Shown in pieces: positions 31,896 through 40,098 of a stretch of DNA of 47,732 nt. The notes beneath the pieces are model-generated. The model was not told the origin of the DNA, made no database searches, and saw only the letters and a list, made by a program, of their open reading frames with translations. Position 1 is the stretch's first letter; each line of letters opens with the position of its first letter. This DNA is from Polymorphobacter multimanifer (GTDB taxonomy: Bacteria; Pseudomonadota; Alphaproteobacteria; Sphingomonadales; Sphingomonadaceae). A program made the position numbers and the translations under genes. The DNA lies in the NCBI RefSeq assembly GCF_014205635.1, contig NZ_JACIIV010000027.1:1-47732 (forward strand). The letters run 5' to 3'.

Positions 31896-32573
31896 TCAGC
31901 TTTCGACCCAGCGCCGCAGCAGGTTGTGATAGGTGCTCGTCAGCGCCAGGATATGCGGGTCGTTCGGCCCCCGGTCGGCGGCAAGCGCCTGCACGCTGCG
32001 ATCGAGATCGAGCAGCAGCATCCGGTCGGCATCATCCCGAACCAGCGATTGCACCCACAGAACCGCAGCCAGCCTTGTGCCGCGTGTCACCGGCAGCACC
32101 TCATGGCGGCTCGAGGCCGGATAGAGCAGCATCTGCCCCGCCGGCAGCTTGAAGCGCGGGCGGCCGAAGCTGGTCTCCACCGCAAGGTCGCCGCCATCAT
32201 AATCGTCCGGCGGGCTCAGGAACAACGTCGCGGCAAGGTCGGTGCGCATCCGCTCCCGCCCCTCGGCGCGGATCGCATTGTCGATATGCGCGCCATAATG
32301 CTCACCCACGCCATAGCGGCTGAACAGCGGCGTGGTGATCCGCCGCGGCAGTGCTGCAGTGTGAAAGCCCTGGTGCCGGGACAGCGCAATGGTAATAGCC
32401 CCGCTCCATTCCCGCGCCATCGGATCGTCCCCGGCCAGTTGGCCATTGGCCTTGACCGCGGCGGACTGGGCACCCGCACTCTCGCGGCCGTTCTGCCATG
32501 CAGCCCCGGCAAGCGCCGATTGCAGCACCGCAAGCGCGTCCGGGGCGAGGATATCGGTCAGGATCAGCGCCAT
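31896..32573 (-). CDS. Fe(II)/2-oxoglutarate-dependent dioxygenase, PiuC/YbiX family (PKHD-type hydroxylase)
   Basis: This 225-residue enzyme belongs to the prolyl-4-hydroxylase-like family often found next to TonB-dependent iron receptors. The iron ligands are visible as His96 and Asp98 in EHYGAHIDNAI and His157 in YPASSRHEVLPV. The 2-oxoglutarate-binding arginine lies in VTRGTRLAAVLWVQS just after. LFLSPPDDYDGGDLAVE is another family block. ATG 32573 gives the canonical MALILTDILAPD start. No TonB receptor or iron-uptake gene is next to it here, which is unusual for the family. The substrate is unknown. Confidence 0.88.
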   Translation of the reverse strand: MALILTDILAPDALAVLQSALAGAAWQNGRESAGAQSAAVKANGQLAGDDPMAREWSGAITIALSRHQGFHTAALPRRITTPLFSRYGVGEHYGAHIDNAIRAEGRERMRTDLAATLFLSPPDDYDGGDLAVETSFGRPRFKLPAGQMLLYPASSRHEVLPVTRGTRLAAVLWVQSLVRDDADRMLLLDLDRSVQALAADRGPNDPHILALTSTYHNLLRRWVES

Positions 32574-32658
32574 GGCCCGCAAGCCTAGACAGCATTTGTG
32601 GCAGTTGCCAGTCCGGCCCCGCACGCGCACCCTGGCACCTCAGGCAAGGAGACGGTCG

Positions 32659-33546
32659 ATGTTTGCAGACGGGCTGATGCGCGGGCAGAAGATCCTTGTG
32701 ACGGGGGGCGGCACCGGCCTCGGCAAGTCGATGGCCGGCGCCTTTGCCCGGCTGGGTGCCGAGGTCGTCATCTGGGGCCGCCGCGGCGGTGTGCTCGACG
32801 ACACCGCGGCCGAACTCGCCGAAGCCAGCGGCAGCACCGTCACCGCCATGCCCGTCGACATCCGCAATGGCGGCGCCATCGACGAGGCGATGCAGGCGAT
32901 CTTCGATGCCGGCCCGCTCACCGGCCTCGTCAACAACGCTGCCGGCAACTTCATCTCGCCCACCGAAGACCTCAGCCCCAACGCCTTCAACGCCATCGCC
33001 AGCATCGTCGCGGCAGGCACCTTCAACACCACGGTCGCGGCCGGCAAACGCTGGATCGAAGCGGGGCTGCCCGGCAACATCCTCTCGATCGTCACCACCT
33101 GGGTCTGGACCGGCGGGCCTTTCACCGTGCCGAGCGCCATGAGCAAAGCCGGGGTCGCGGCGATGACGCAGAGTCTGGCGCAGGAATGGGGGCCCAAGCG
33201 CATCCGTGCCAATGCCATCGCGCCGGGGCCTTTCCCCACCAAGGGTGCCTGGGAGCGGTTGATGCCGGCGCCGCTGATGGAAAAGACCGGTGCAGGCACC
33301 GGGGCCGCCGGCATTCCGATGGGCCGGATGGGGGAGCATGAGGAGCTCGACAACCTCGCGGTGTTCCTGATGGCGCCCGGCTGTGCCTATCTCACTGGCG
33401 AGGTCATCGCCCTCGATGGCGGGCAGTGGCTGGCCTCCAACGGCAACTTCCACAGCCTGTCGGCGCTCGACCGTTCGGATTGGGACATGATCAAGGGCGC
33501 CATCCAGGCCACCAACGCCAAGGACCGGCAGGATCGGACCGCCTGA
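32659..33546 (+). CDS. 2,4-dienoyl-CoA reductase-like SDR oxidoreductase
   Basis: This 295-residue short-chain dehydrogenase resembles mitochondrial and peroxisomal 2,4-dienoyl-CoA reductases, which use NADPH in degradation of unsaturated fatty acids. The cofactor motif is TGGGTGLGKSMA at residues 15-26, and VNNAAGNFISPTEDLS follows. Instead of the usual SDR Tyr-x-x-x-Lys it has Ser159 and Lys163 (VPSAMSKAG), exactly as in the dienoyl-CoA reductase subgroup. IAPGPFPTKGAWERL and GRMGEHEELDNLAVFL also match that group. ATG 32659 has an AAGGAG site; the frame is open upstream. It is divergent from the dioxygenase gene. A role in fatty-acid oxidation is likely but not proven. Confidence 0.85.
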   Translation: MFADGLMRGQKILVTGGGTGLGKSMAGAFARLGAEVVIWGRRGGVLDDTAAELAEASGSTVTAMPVDIRNGGAIDEAMQAIFDAGPLTGLVNNAAGNFISPTEDLSPNAFNAIASIVAAGTFNTTVAAGKRWIEAGLPGNILSIVTTWVWTGGPFTVPSAMSKAGVAAMTQSLAQEWGPKRIRANAIAPGPFPTKGAWERLMPAPLMEKTGAGTGAAGIPMGRMGEHEELDNLAVFLMAPGCAYLTGEVIALDGGQWLASNGNFHSLSALDRSDWDMIKGAIQATNAKDRQDRTA

Positions 33547-33627
33547 AGACTTTGCTGCTGCTTGTTGCCGCTCTTGCCGGCGCCGGCCAATATGGTAAAT
33601 GAACAGCGTGTTCTGGGGAGAAACGCA

Positions 33628-34584
33628 ATGCAACGAGCAATGTTGGCAGTTCTGGTCGCGTCCGTTGCGGCAACATCCGCGTCCGCCGTCACCATGCCGC
33701 GCCCAAGCCAGCTCGTGATTTTCGGAGACAGTCTGGTCGATGCCGGCAACATCAATGCGGCCTTCGGCAGCGATGTCTTCAATCCCGTCGCCGCCGGCTA
33801 TTTCCCCGGCCGCTTCACCAATGGGCCAGACTATACCGATCTCATCAGCAAGCATATCTACGGCAGCTTCACCACGCCCTCGCTGCTCGGCGGCACCAAC
33901 TATGCCTTTGGCGGCGCCCGTGTCGTCAACCATGGTGACGCCGTGCCCGATCTGGCCCTGCAACTCGGCGCCTATTTCGCCAACACCGGCGGCGTCGCCA
34001 ATCCCGACGCGCTCTACATCCTCAATTTCGGCGGCAACGACGTGTTCGGGCTGGAGAGCGGCAACATCGGGCCGTTTGCGAACAGCGCCGCTTATGTCAG
34101 CTCGCTCCTCGACACGATGCAGAACAGCCTGTTCGCCCTCGCCGGCACCGGTGCCAGCCGCATCCTCGTCACCGGCATCCCCAATATCTCGGCCACCGGC
34201 TTCGGCCTCGAAGCGCAGCTGCAGGCGCGCCTCGACAGCGTCGAGCCGCTTCTGGGCTCCACCGAACTGCTGCGCTTCTCCTACCAGGATTTCTTCACCG
34301 GCCTCGCCGCCGATCCCCGCGCCTTCGGCGTCAAGCCCTTCACCGAGACCGGCAACTGCATCGGCAACCGCCCGGTCATCGATGGCGCCATCGATTGCAC
34401 CGGCTATTTCAGCTTCGATGGCATCCACCCCACCGCGCAGGTCCATGAGGCACTTGCCCGCCAGGTCGCCAGCACCGTCGGCATCACCGTGCCCGAGCCC
34501 GGCACCTGGGCGATGCTCATCGCCGGCTTCGGCCTGGTCGGCGCCACGCTGCGGCGCCGGCGGTACGCGTTCAGCAGGGCGTGA
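33628..34584 (+). CDS. SGNH/GDSL esterase-like protein with PEP-CTERM sorting signal
   Basis: This 318-residue exported hydrolase belongs to the GDSL group of esterases and lipases. After a signal peptide (about 1-20, SASA-V) comes block I, FGDSLVDAGN (Ser35), then NYAFGGARV, block III with NFGGNDVF, and the catalytic Asp264/His267 in FDGIHPT. The C-terminus has a PEP-CTERM signal: VPEPGTWAML from residue 288, a short hydrophobic helix and an RRRR tail. Such signals are recognised by an exosortase, which is not encoded in this window. A GGGGAG site precedes ATG 33628. The end overlaps the convergent NTF2-like gene by 14 bp. Confidence 0.92.
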   Translation: MQRAMLAVLVASVAATSASAVTMPRPSQLVIFGDSLVDAGNINAAFGSDVFNPVAAGYFPGRFTNGPDYTDLISKHIYGSFTTPSLLGGTNYAFGGARVVNHGDAVPDLALQLGAYFANTGGVANPDALYILNFGGNDVFGLESGNIGPFANSAAYVSSLLDTMQNSLFALAGTGASRILVTGIPNISATGFGLEAQLQARLDSVEPLLGSTELLRFSYQDFFTGLAADPRAFGVKPFTETGNCIGNRPVIDGAIDCTGYFSFDGIHPTAQVHEALARQVASTVGITVPEPGTWAMLIAGFGLVGATLRRRRYAFSRA

Positions 34585-35026
34585 TCGCCGCGCAGGTCAG
34601 CTTGACATAGGCTTCGGTGCGCAGCTGCCAGCGCCCGTCCTCGCGCACCCAGCCCGCCTGATAGGCGCCGGCATTGCCCTCGATCCCGCCGGCGGGGTTG
34701 CGCAGCCTTGCGCGCCAATGGCCGCGCTCCATCGCCAGCTTGCCATCGGGGCTCACTTCGATCGCCTCGGGCACGCGCTCATAGGTGATGAACGCCGGGT
34801 CCTTGAATTCGTTCGCGGCATAGCTCGCCGCCACCGTTGCAGCACCCGCGATGGTGCTGCCACCGCTGCCGATCTGCACGAAGTCGCGGTGCAGCACGGC
34901 ACCGAAGCGCTCGGGCGCATGCGCATCGATCGCAGCGCCATAAGCGGCGCGCGCGGCACGGATATCGGTTTCATCGGATGCCAGGGCAGGCGCCGCGAGC
35001 AGGGCAGCCAGGAGCAGGATCTTCAT
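34571..35026 (-). CDS. NTF2-like/SnoaL-type exported protein (DUF4440-like)
   Basis: This 151-residue protein has a signal peptide (about 1-16, APALA-S) and an NTF2-like cone fold. The leading helix EDTDIRAARAAYGAAIDAH-type region is followed by RFGAVLHRDFVQIGSGG, IEVSPDGKLAMERGHWRARL and YQAGWVREDGRWQLRTEAYV, a layout typical of DUF4440 proteins. It ends with two cysteines (TCAAITPC). The family includes binding proteins and enzymes, so no reaction can be assigned. Its ATG overlaps the stop of the upstream ribbon-helix-helix gene by 4 bp, placing it last in the phbB operon. Confidence 0.78.
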   Translation of the reverse strand: MKILLLAALLAAPALASDETDIRAARAAYGAAIDAHAPERFGAVLHRDFVQIGSGGSTIAGAATVAASYAANEFKDPAFITYERVPEAIEVSPDGKLAMERGHWRARLRNPAGGIEGNAGAYQAGWVREDGRWQLRTEAYVKLTCAAITPC

Positions 35027-35229
35027 GGGGAGGGGTTCCGTGCACGTTGGAAGAGCCAGACGCGGATCGCGCTGGAGAGGTTGGTGGTGCGCGCCTCGTC
35101 GATCTCCGCCACCAGCGCCGCGAGCGGCTTGCCCTCGGCGGTTGCAGCTTCGTGGAGCGCGTCCCAGAATGGCGGCTCGAGGCTGATCGACGTCGCGTGG
35201 CCGGCGATGGTGACCGAGCGTTTCCGCAT
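35023..35229 (-). CDS. Ribbon-helix-helix DNA-binding protein
   Basis: This 68-residue protein matches the small ribbon-helix-helix family common in alphaproteobacteria. It has a beta strand (RKRSVTIAGHATSISLE), helix 1 (PPFWDALHEAATAEGKPL), helix 2 (AALVAEIDEARTTNLSSAIRVWL) and a short tail. Such proteins bind DNA as dimers through the strand and usually repress transcription. Its ATG shares one base with the phbB stop and its end overlaps the NTF2-like gene by 4 bp, so all three are translated in series. Control of this operon is a plausible but unproven role. Confidence 0.85.
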   Translation of the reverse strand: MRKRSVTIAGHATSISLEPPFWDALHEAATAEGKPLAALVAEIDEARTTNLSSAIRVWLFQRARNPSP

Positions 35230-35951
35230 CAGTACATGTGCTGGCCGCCGTTGATGCTGAGCGTCGAGCCCGTCACGAACCCGGCATCATCGGCACACAG
35301 GAACGCCACCCCGCGCGCGATCTCCTGCGCCTGTCCCAACCGCCCGGCCGGGATCTTGGCGACGATCTTCTCGAGCACATCCGCAGGCACGGCCGCGACC
35401 ATGTCGGTATCGATATAGCCCGGCGCAATCGCATTGACGGTGATGCCGAAGCGCGCACCCTCCTGCGCCAGCGCCTTGGTGAAGCCATGGATGCCGGACT
35501 TTGCAGCAGCATAGTTCACCTGGCCATATTGCCCGGCCTGGCCATTGATCGAGCCGATATTGACGATCCGCCCGAAACCGCGGGATTTCATGCCCGCAAA
35601 GGTCGCCTTGGCCATGTTGAAGCAGCCGCCGAGGTTGACGCGGATCACTTCGTCCCACTGCGCGTAGCTCATCTTCATCAGCGTGCCATCGCGGGTGATG
35701 CCGGCATTGTTGACGACGATATCGACCGGGCCCAGCTCGGCCTCCACCTTGGCCACGCCATCGAGGCACGCCTGATGGTCGCCCACATCCCATTTGTACG
35801 CCGCAATCCCGGTGCGCTCGGTAAAGGCGGCAGCCTTGGCATCATCGCCGCCATAGTTGGCGGCGACCTTCACGCCCGCAGCCTGCAACGCGAGCGAAAT
35901 GGCCTCGCCGATCCCGCGCGTTCCGCCCGTAACGATTGCAACTCTCGACAT
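35229..35951 (-). CDS. phbB: Acetoacetyl-CoA reductase (SDR family)
   Basis: This 240-residue NADPH-dependent enzyme reduces acetoacetyl-CoA to 3-hydroxybutyryl-CoA, the monomer for polyhydroxybutyrate. It has the cofactor motif TGGTRGIG (8-15), NNAG and the catalytic triad Ser134, Tyr147, Lys151 (NIGSINGQAGQYG; NYAAAKSG). The N-terminus SRVAIVTGGTRGIGEAI, GITRDGTLMKM and the PGYIDTDMVAAVP region fit PhbB/PhaB better than FabG, though FabG-type function cannot be excluded by sequence alone. ATG 35951 is used; the upstream in-frame extension is not conserved. No PHB synthase or thiolase gene is nearby. Confidence 0.88.
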   Translation of the reverse strand: MSRVAIVTGGTRGIGEAISLALQAAGVKVAANYGGDDAKAAAFTERTGIAAYKWDVGDHQACLDGVAKVEAELGPVDIVVNNAGITRDGTLMKMSYAQWDEVIRVNLGGCFNMAKATFAGMKSRGFGRIVNIGSINGQAGQYGQVNYAAAKSGIHGFTKALAQEGARFGITVNAIAPGYIDTDMVAAVPADVLEKIVAKIPAGRLGQAQEIARGVAFLCADDAGFVTGSTLSINGGQHMY

Positions 35952-35990
35952 GATCATTCCCCAAGCAATTCTTGGGGTCAAACTAGCAGC

Positions 35991-37136
35991 TTAAACCCAT
36001 CCGGCAAGCTCGCGCGCAATCAGCCGTTCGAGCATAGCAATGCCGGTTTCGCTGGTGTTGAGGCACGGCAGATACGCAAAGTGCGTGCCGCCATGCTCCA
36101 TGAAAGTCTCGCGGCCTTCCATCGCCACTTCCTCGAGCGTCTCGAGGCAATCGGCGGCAAAGCCCGGGCACACCACCGCAATCTTCCTGATGCCCTCGCC
36201 CGCCAGCCCTTCGAGCGTCGCATCGGTATAGGGCTTGAGCCATTCCGCCCGCCCGAAGCGCGACTGGAAGGTCACCCGCACCGGCAGCCCCAGTTCCTCG
36301 GCGAGCAGCCGCCCGGTCTTGCGGCACTGGCAATGATAGGGATCACCCTTGTCGAGCGTGCGCTGCGGCATGCCATGGAAGCTGGTGACGATCAGGTCCG
36401 GCGTGAAGTCCAGCCCCGCCAGCCCCTCGCGCACCGAAGCCGCAAGTGCGGCGATATGATCGGGGTTGTCGTAATAGGGCGGCAACGTCCGCATCGTCGG
36501 CTGCCAGCGCCACCCGGCCAATGCCCCATTGGCCGCATCGACCACGGTGCCGTTCGTCGCCGAGCTGTACTGCGGATAGAGCGGCACGGTGAGGATCCGG
36601 TCGCAACCGGCGTCCATCAGCGCCTTGAGCTGCTCGGGAATCGAGCGCGTGCCATAGCGCATCGCCCAATCGACCACGACCTTCGGTCCGAACCGCCCCT
36701 TCAGCGCCTCGGCCTGGCCGCGCGTGATGGCCGTGATCGGCGAGCCTTCCGGCGTCCAGATCTTGGCATAATTCTGCGCGGTCGTGCGCGGCCGCAAGTT
36801 GAGCACCAGCAGCCGCAGGATCGGCTGCCAGATGACCTGCGGAATCTCGATCACCCGCGGATCGGACAAGAACTCGCCCAGAAAACGCTTCACATCGCCA
36901 GGCTCGGCCGAGTCGGGCGATCCGAGATTGACGAGCAGCACGCCCACCCGGCCCACCTGCACCTGTGGATGCTCGGGCGGCAAGGCACTGCCCGGAATCG
37001 CTGCAGGGCCCACCGCCGGCGCAGTCATGCCGGCTGCGGCCAGCGGCACTTCGGGCCGCAGCACAGGGTCGGCATCGGCCATGTCGGCACGGCCGAGCAG
37101 CGAAGGAGCGAGGGAAGGGGGCGCGGTTGCCGACAT
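35991..37136 (-). CDS. hemH: Ferrochelatase
   Basis: This enzyme inserts ferrous iron into protoporphyrin IX, the last step of protoheme synthesis. The conserved body begins at about residue 60 (GRVGVLLVNLGSPDS). It includes QNYAKIWTPEGSPITAIT, VPLYPQYSSATNGTV and the catalytic SFHGMPQRTLDKGDPYHCQC with its histidine. FQSRFGRAEWLKPYTD and CPGFAADCLETLEE follow. The chosen ATG 37136 gives 381 residues with a long low-complexity leader. An internal ATG at 37028 would give about 345 residues, closer to the family. ATG 37136 lies one base after the stop of the upstream molybdenum-enzyme gene, suggesting translational coupling. Confidence 0.93.
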   Translation of the reverse strand: MSATAPPSLAPSLLGRADMADADPVLRPEVPLAAAGMTAPAVGPAAIPGSALPPEHPQVQVGRVGVLLVNLGSPDSAEPGDVKRFLGEFLSDPRVIEIPQVIWQPILRLLVLNLRPRTTAQNYAKIWTPEGSPITAITRGQAEALKGRFGPKVVVDWAMRYGTRSIPEQLKALMDAGCDRILTVPLYPQYSSATNGTVVDAANGALAGWRWQPTMRTLPPYYDNPDHIAALAASVREGLAGLDFTPDLIVTSFHGMPQRTLDKGDPYHCQCRKTGRLLAEELGLPVRVTFQSRFGRAEWLKPYTDATLEGLAGEGIRKIAVVCPGFAADCLETLEEVAMEGRETFMEHGGTHFAYLPCLNTSETGIAMLERLIARELAGWV

Positions 37137-37137
37137 G

Positions 37138-39486
37138 TCACTGCGGCGTTTCGGCCATTTCCGCGCCCGAGTCGATGGTCTCCAAGGCCGCACCGGTTGC
37201 TGCCCCGCTTGCCGCATCGATCGCCCCCGTGGATGCCCCCGTCCGCAGCGGCCGTTCGCCCAGCGGCCCGCCGAGCGGCAACCGCCGCATGCGGATGCCA
37301 CTCGCGGCAAAAATTGCATTGGCGAGCGCCGGCGCCACCGGCGGTGTCCCCACTTCGCCCACGCCGCCCGGCGCCTCCTCCGATTCGATCAGGATGATCT
37401 CGATCACCGGCGTCGCAGCCAGCCCGAGGAGCGGCTGGCGATCGAAATTCGTCTCCAGCACCTCGCCATCGGCAAAGCTGGCCCGCCCCGAAAGAGCGGC
37501 AGACAGCCCGAAGATCGCCGCTCCTTCCAGCTGCGCGCGCACCGAATCGGGGTTGATCACCCGCCCGCAGTCCGCCGCCATGATCAGTCGCACCACCTGC
37601 GGCGGCTCGCCGCCGCGCACCACCACCTCGGCCGCCACGCCCACGATGCTGCCGAAGCTTTCCCATAGCGCCATGCCGGTGCCGCTGGTGCTGCCATCGC
37701 CGTTCCGCTCCCGCCCGAGTGCTCCCGTGGCACTGGTCAGCGCCCGCACCACCGCCGCATGGCGCGGCTTGTCGCCCAGGTGCTGCAGCCGGAAACCGCC
37801 GGGATCGACCCCGGCGCTCGCCGCCAGCTCGTCGATGAAGCTCTCGGTGATGAACGCCGTGTAGCTGTTGCCGACCGACCGCCAGAAGCCGAGCGGCACC
37901 GCCACATTCACCAGCACATGCTCCAGCGCCACCGAAGGCACGTCATAGGGAAAGCGCACCATCCCCTCCAGCGCCTGCGCGCCGGCCTTCGGGCTGCCGC
38001 CGAGCCTGGGCAGATTGCGCCCGATGGCGGATGCGCCGACATCGGGCACCGCCACCCGAGCCGCAAGCGCGGTGATCCGCGCACCGGCGCCCTCGCCCGT
38101 CACCCGGCCACGCAACCGCGCCGCCACCGCCGGGCGCCAGAAATCATGCGCAAAATCCTCCTCGCGGCTCCAGATCAGCTGCACCGGCTTGCCCACCGCC
38201 CGCGCGATGAGCGCCGCCTGCATCGCGGCATCGGTCTCGATCTTGCGCCCGAAACCGCCGCCCAGCAGGGTCGGATAGACGGTCACCGCCTCGTCGGCGA
38301 TCCCGAGCGCGCGCGCCACCGCCCAGGTGGTGATGGTGAGCGATTGCGTCGGCGTCCACAGCTCGCAGCGGCCGTCCTCGATCCGCGCCGTCGCGGTCAT
38401 CGTCTCCATGCACGCGTGCGCCAGAAAGGGCAGGGCAAATTCGGCGCCGATCACGCCCTCGACCGGTCCTGCCAGCAGCTCCACCGCATCGGCATCATCG
38501 CGCACCAGCGCCGTCTCCAGCCCGTCCTGGCTATCGAGAGCGGCATCGAGGGCTGCTTCCATCCATGGCCCCGCCGGCGTCTCGCCACGATCGTAGCTGA
38601 TCACCAGCGCATCGAGCCCCTGTTTCGCCTGCCACCAGCCGCGCGCCACCACCGCCACAAACCCCGGCTGCTCCACCAGCTGGCACCCGGCGGGAAGCTT
38701 CGCCTTGTCGATCCGCGTCCGCTTCGCGCCGATCGGCCCCTGCGCGATCGCGGCATAATGCATCCCCGGCAGCCGCACATCGGCGCCGAACTGCGCGCTG
38801 CCATCCACCTTGGACGGCAGGTCGATCCTCGGCACGCTGGTGCCCGAAATGGTGCGGATCGGGCGCAGCGTCGCGGTGCGCGGCGGGTCGAGGAGCGCGG
38901 CTTCCTTCACCAGCTCGGCAAAGGCGATGCGATTCGCCTTGTGCGTCACAAAGCCATTGTCGGTGCCGCACTCGGTCCATTCGATGCTCAGCCGGTTCGC
39001 CGCCGCCCGGCACAGCATCTCGCGCGCCACTGCCCCCGCTGCGCGCAGCGGCGCTTCGAACCCCCGCACCGAGGTGCTGCCGCCGGTCATCTGCATCTCG
39101 AAATATTCGACCACACGGTCGGTGGTCCAGCGTGCCGGGCCCCGAAGCGGTGCCGGCAGTCCCGATGTCATCTCGCCCAGCGCGAAGCGGTTGGCATAGG
39201 CCGCCCCCAGTGGCGCCGGCTCCACGCTCACCGTCTTCCAGTCGGCGCCAAGCTCATCGGCGGCGATCTGCGCCAGTCCGGACCAGATGCCCTGGCCCAT
39301 CTCGGCCTGCGGCACCGCCACGACAACCCGGCCATCGAGCCCCACTTTGAGAAAGGCGTTGAGCACCACCTCGTCATCGGCCGCCGCCCAGCTGATCGCG
39401 TGGCGGCGCGGCCAGGCTGCCCAGCCGACCAGCAGCCCGGCGCCGACGCCCGTGCCGATCAGCAGCCGCCGACGGGTGAGTGCCAT
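37138..39486 (-). CDS. Molybdopterin-binding subunit of a xanthine-dehydrogenase-family enzyme (IorB-like)
   Basis: This 782-residue protein resembles the large molybdenum subunit of isoquinoline 1-oxidoreductase and related aldehyde-oxidising enzymes. It has a twin-arginine-type signal (TRRRLLIGTG) with a hydrophobic stretch, so export folded to the periplasm is likely. Cofactor-binding and family blocks include QAEMGQGIWSGLAQIAADEL, LPSKVDGSAQFGADVRLPGM, LLGGGFGRK, and near the end GGVGEVGTPPVAPALANAIF with the probable catalytic glutamate. A [2Fe-2S] partner subunit is usually encoded next to it but is absent here. It lies 5 bp behind the peroxiredoxin gene and one base ahead of hemH. The substrate is unknown. 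Confidence 0.88.
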   Translation of the reverse strand: MALTRRRLLIGTGVGAGLLVGWAAWPRRHAISWAAADDEVVLNAFLKVGLDGRVVVAVPQAEMGQGIWSGLAQIAADELGADWKTVSVEPAPLGAAYANRFALGEMTSGLPAPLRGPARWTTDRVVEYFEMQMTGGSTSVRGFEAPLRAAGAVAREMLCRAAANRLSIEWTECGTDNGFVTHKANRIAFAELVKEAALLDPPRTATLRPIRTISGTSVPRIDLPSKVDGSAQFGADVRLPGMHYAAIAQGPIGAKRTRIDKAKLPAGCQLVEQPGFVAVVARGWWQAKQGLDALVISYDRGETPAGPWMEAALDAALDSQDGLETALVRDDADAVELLAGPVEGVIGAEFALPFLAHACMETMTATARIEDGRCELWTPTQSLTITTWAVARALGIADEAVTVYPTLLGGGFGRKIETDAAMQAALIARAVGKPVQLIWSREEDFAHDFWRPAVAARLRGRVTGEGAGARITALAARVAVPDVGASAIGRNLPRLGGSPKAGAQALEGMVRFPYDVPSVALEHVLVNVAVPLGFWRSVGNSYTAFITESFIDELAASAGVDPGGFRLQHLGDKPRHAAVVRALTSATGALGRERNGDGSTSGTGMALWESFGSIVGVAAEVVVRGGEPPQVVRLIMAADCGRVINPDSVRAQLEGAAIFGLSAALSGRASFADGEVLETNFDRQPLLGLAATPVIEIILIESEEAPGGVGEVGTPPVAPALANAIFAASGIRMRRLPLGGPLGERPLRTGASTGAIDAASGAATGAALETIDSGAEMAETPQ

Positions 39487-39491
39487 TCGGC

Positions 39492-39977
39492 TCAGCCCAG
39501 ATGGGCGAGCATGTGCTCGGCGCTCGAAACGCCGAAGGCGCCCGGTTCCTCGACGAACAGCTGTGAAACGACGCCGTCCTTCACCACCATCGAGAAGCGC
39601 TGGCCGCGCACCCCCATGCCATATTTGCTCGCGTCCATCTCCAGCCCCAGCGCCTTGGTGAAGTCGGCATTGCCATCCGCCAGCATCGTCACCTTGCCAA
39701 TCGCATCGGCAGACCTGGCCCAGGCGCCCATCACGAACGCATCGTTCACCGACAGGCAGACGATCTCGTCGACACCCTTTTCCATGAGTGCTGCCGAATG
39801 CGTCACGAAGCCCGGCAGATGCTTGGCCGAGCAGGTGGGGGTGAAGGCACCCGGCACCGAGAACAGCGCCACGGTGCGATTGCTGAACAGCTCGGCGGCA
39901 GAAACCTGCCCCGGCCCATCGGCGGTGGCCTTGACGAGCGTGCCTTCGGGAACCCGGTCACCAACCTTGATCGCCAT
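39492..39977 (-). CDS. Peroxiredoxin (Prx5/hybrid type)
   Basis: This 161-residue thiol peroxidase reduces peroxides using its peroxidatic Cys49, found in VPGAFTPTCSAKHLPGF, the diagnostic Prx5-type block. Other family parts are VDEIVCLSVNDAFVMGAW and MGVRGQRFSMVVKDGVVSQL. There is no glutaredoxin domain, so an external thiol reductant such as glutathione/glutaredoxin is likely. There is no signal peptide, so it is cytoplasmic. AAGGAG lies ahead of ATG 39977. It is first in a compact three-gene unit with the molybdenum enzyme and hemH. Confidence 0.93.
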   Translation of the reverse strand: MAIKVGDRVPEGTLVKATADGPGQVSAAELFSNRTVALFSVPGAFTPTCSAKHLPGFVTHSAALMEKGVDEIVCLSVNDAFVMGAWARSADAIGKVTMLADGNADFTKALGLEMDASKYGMGVRGQRFSMVVKDGVVSQLFVEEPGAFGVSSAEHMLAHLG

Positions 39978-40098
39978 GTCAGATACTCCTTGCAGATGCT
40001 GTCCGCATCCCTAGCCGCCGCACGGCAGAGCGTCCAGCGCCGGCCCCGCAAGGCCGCAGCCCTTTGCATGCGGCTCAAGCCTCTGCCAAAAGGGTGCC

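Noticed and set aside
32302-34446. A 714-codon minus-strand frame covering the SDR and GDSL genes
   Set aside because: It is antisense to two genes with clear catalytic motifs and has no recognisable domain itself.
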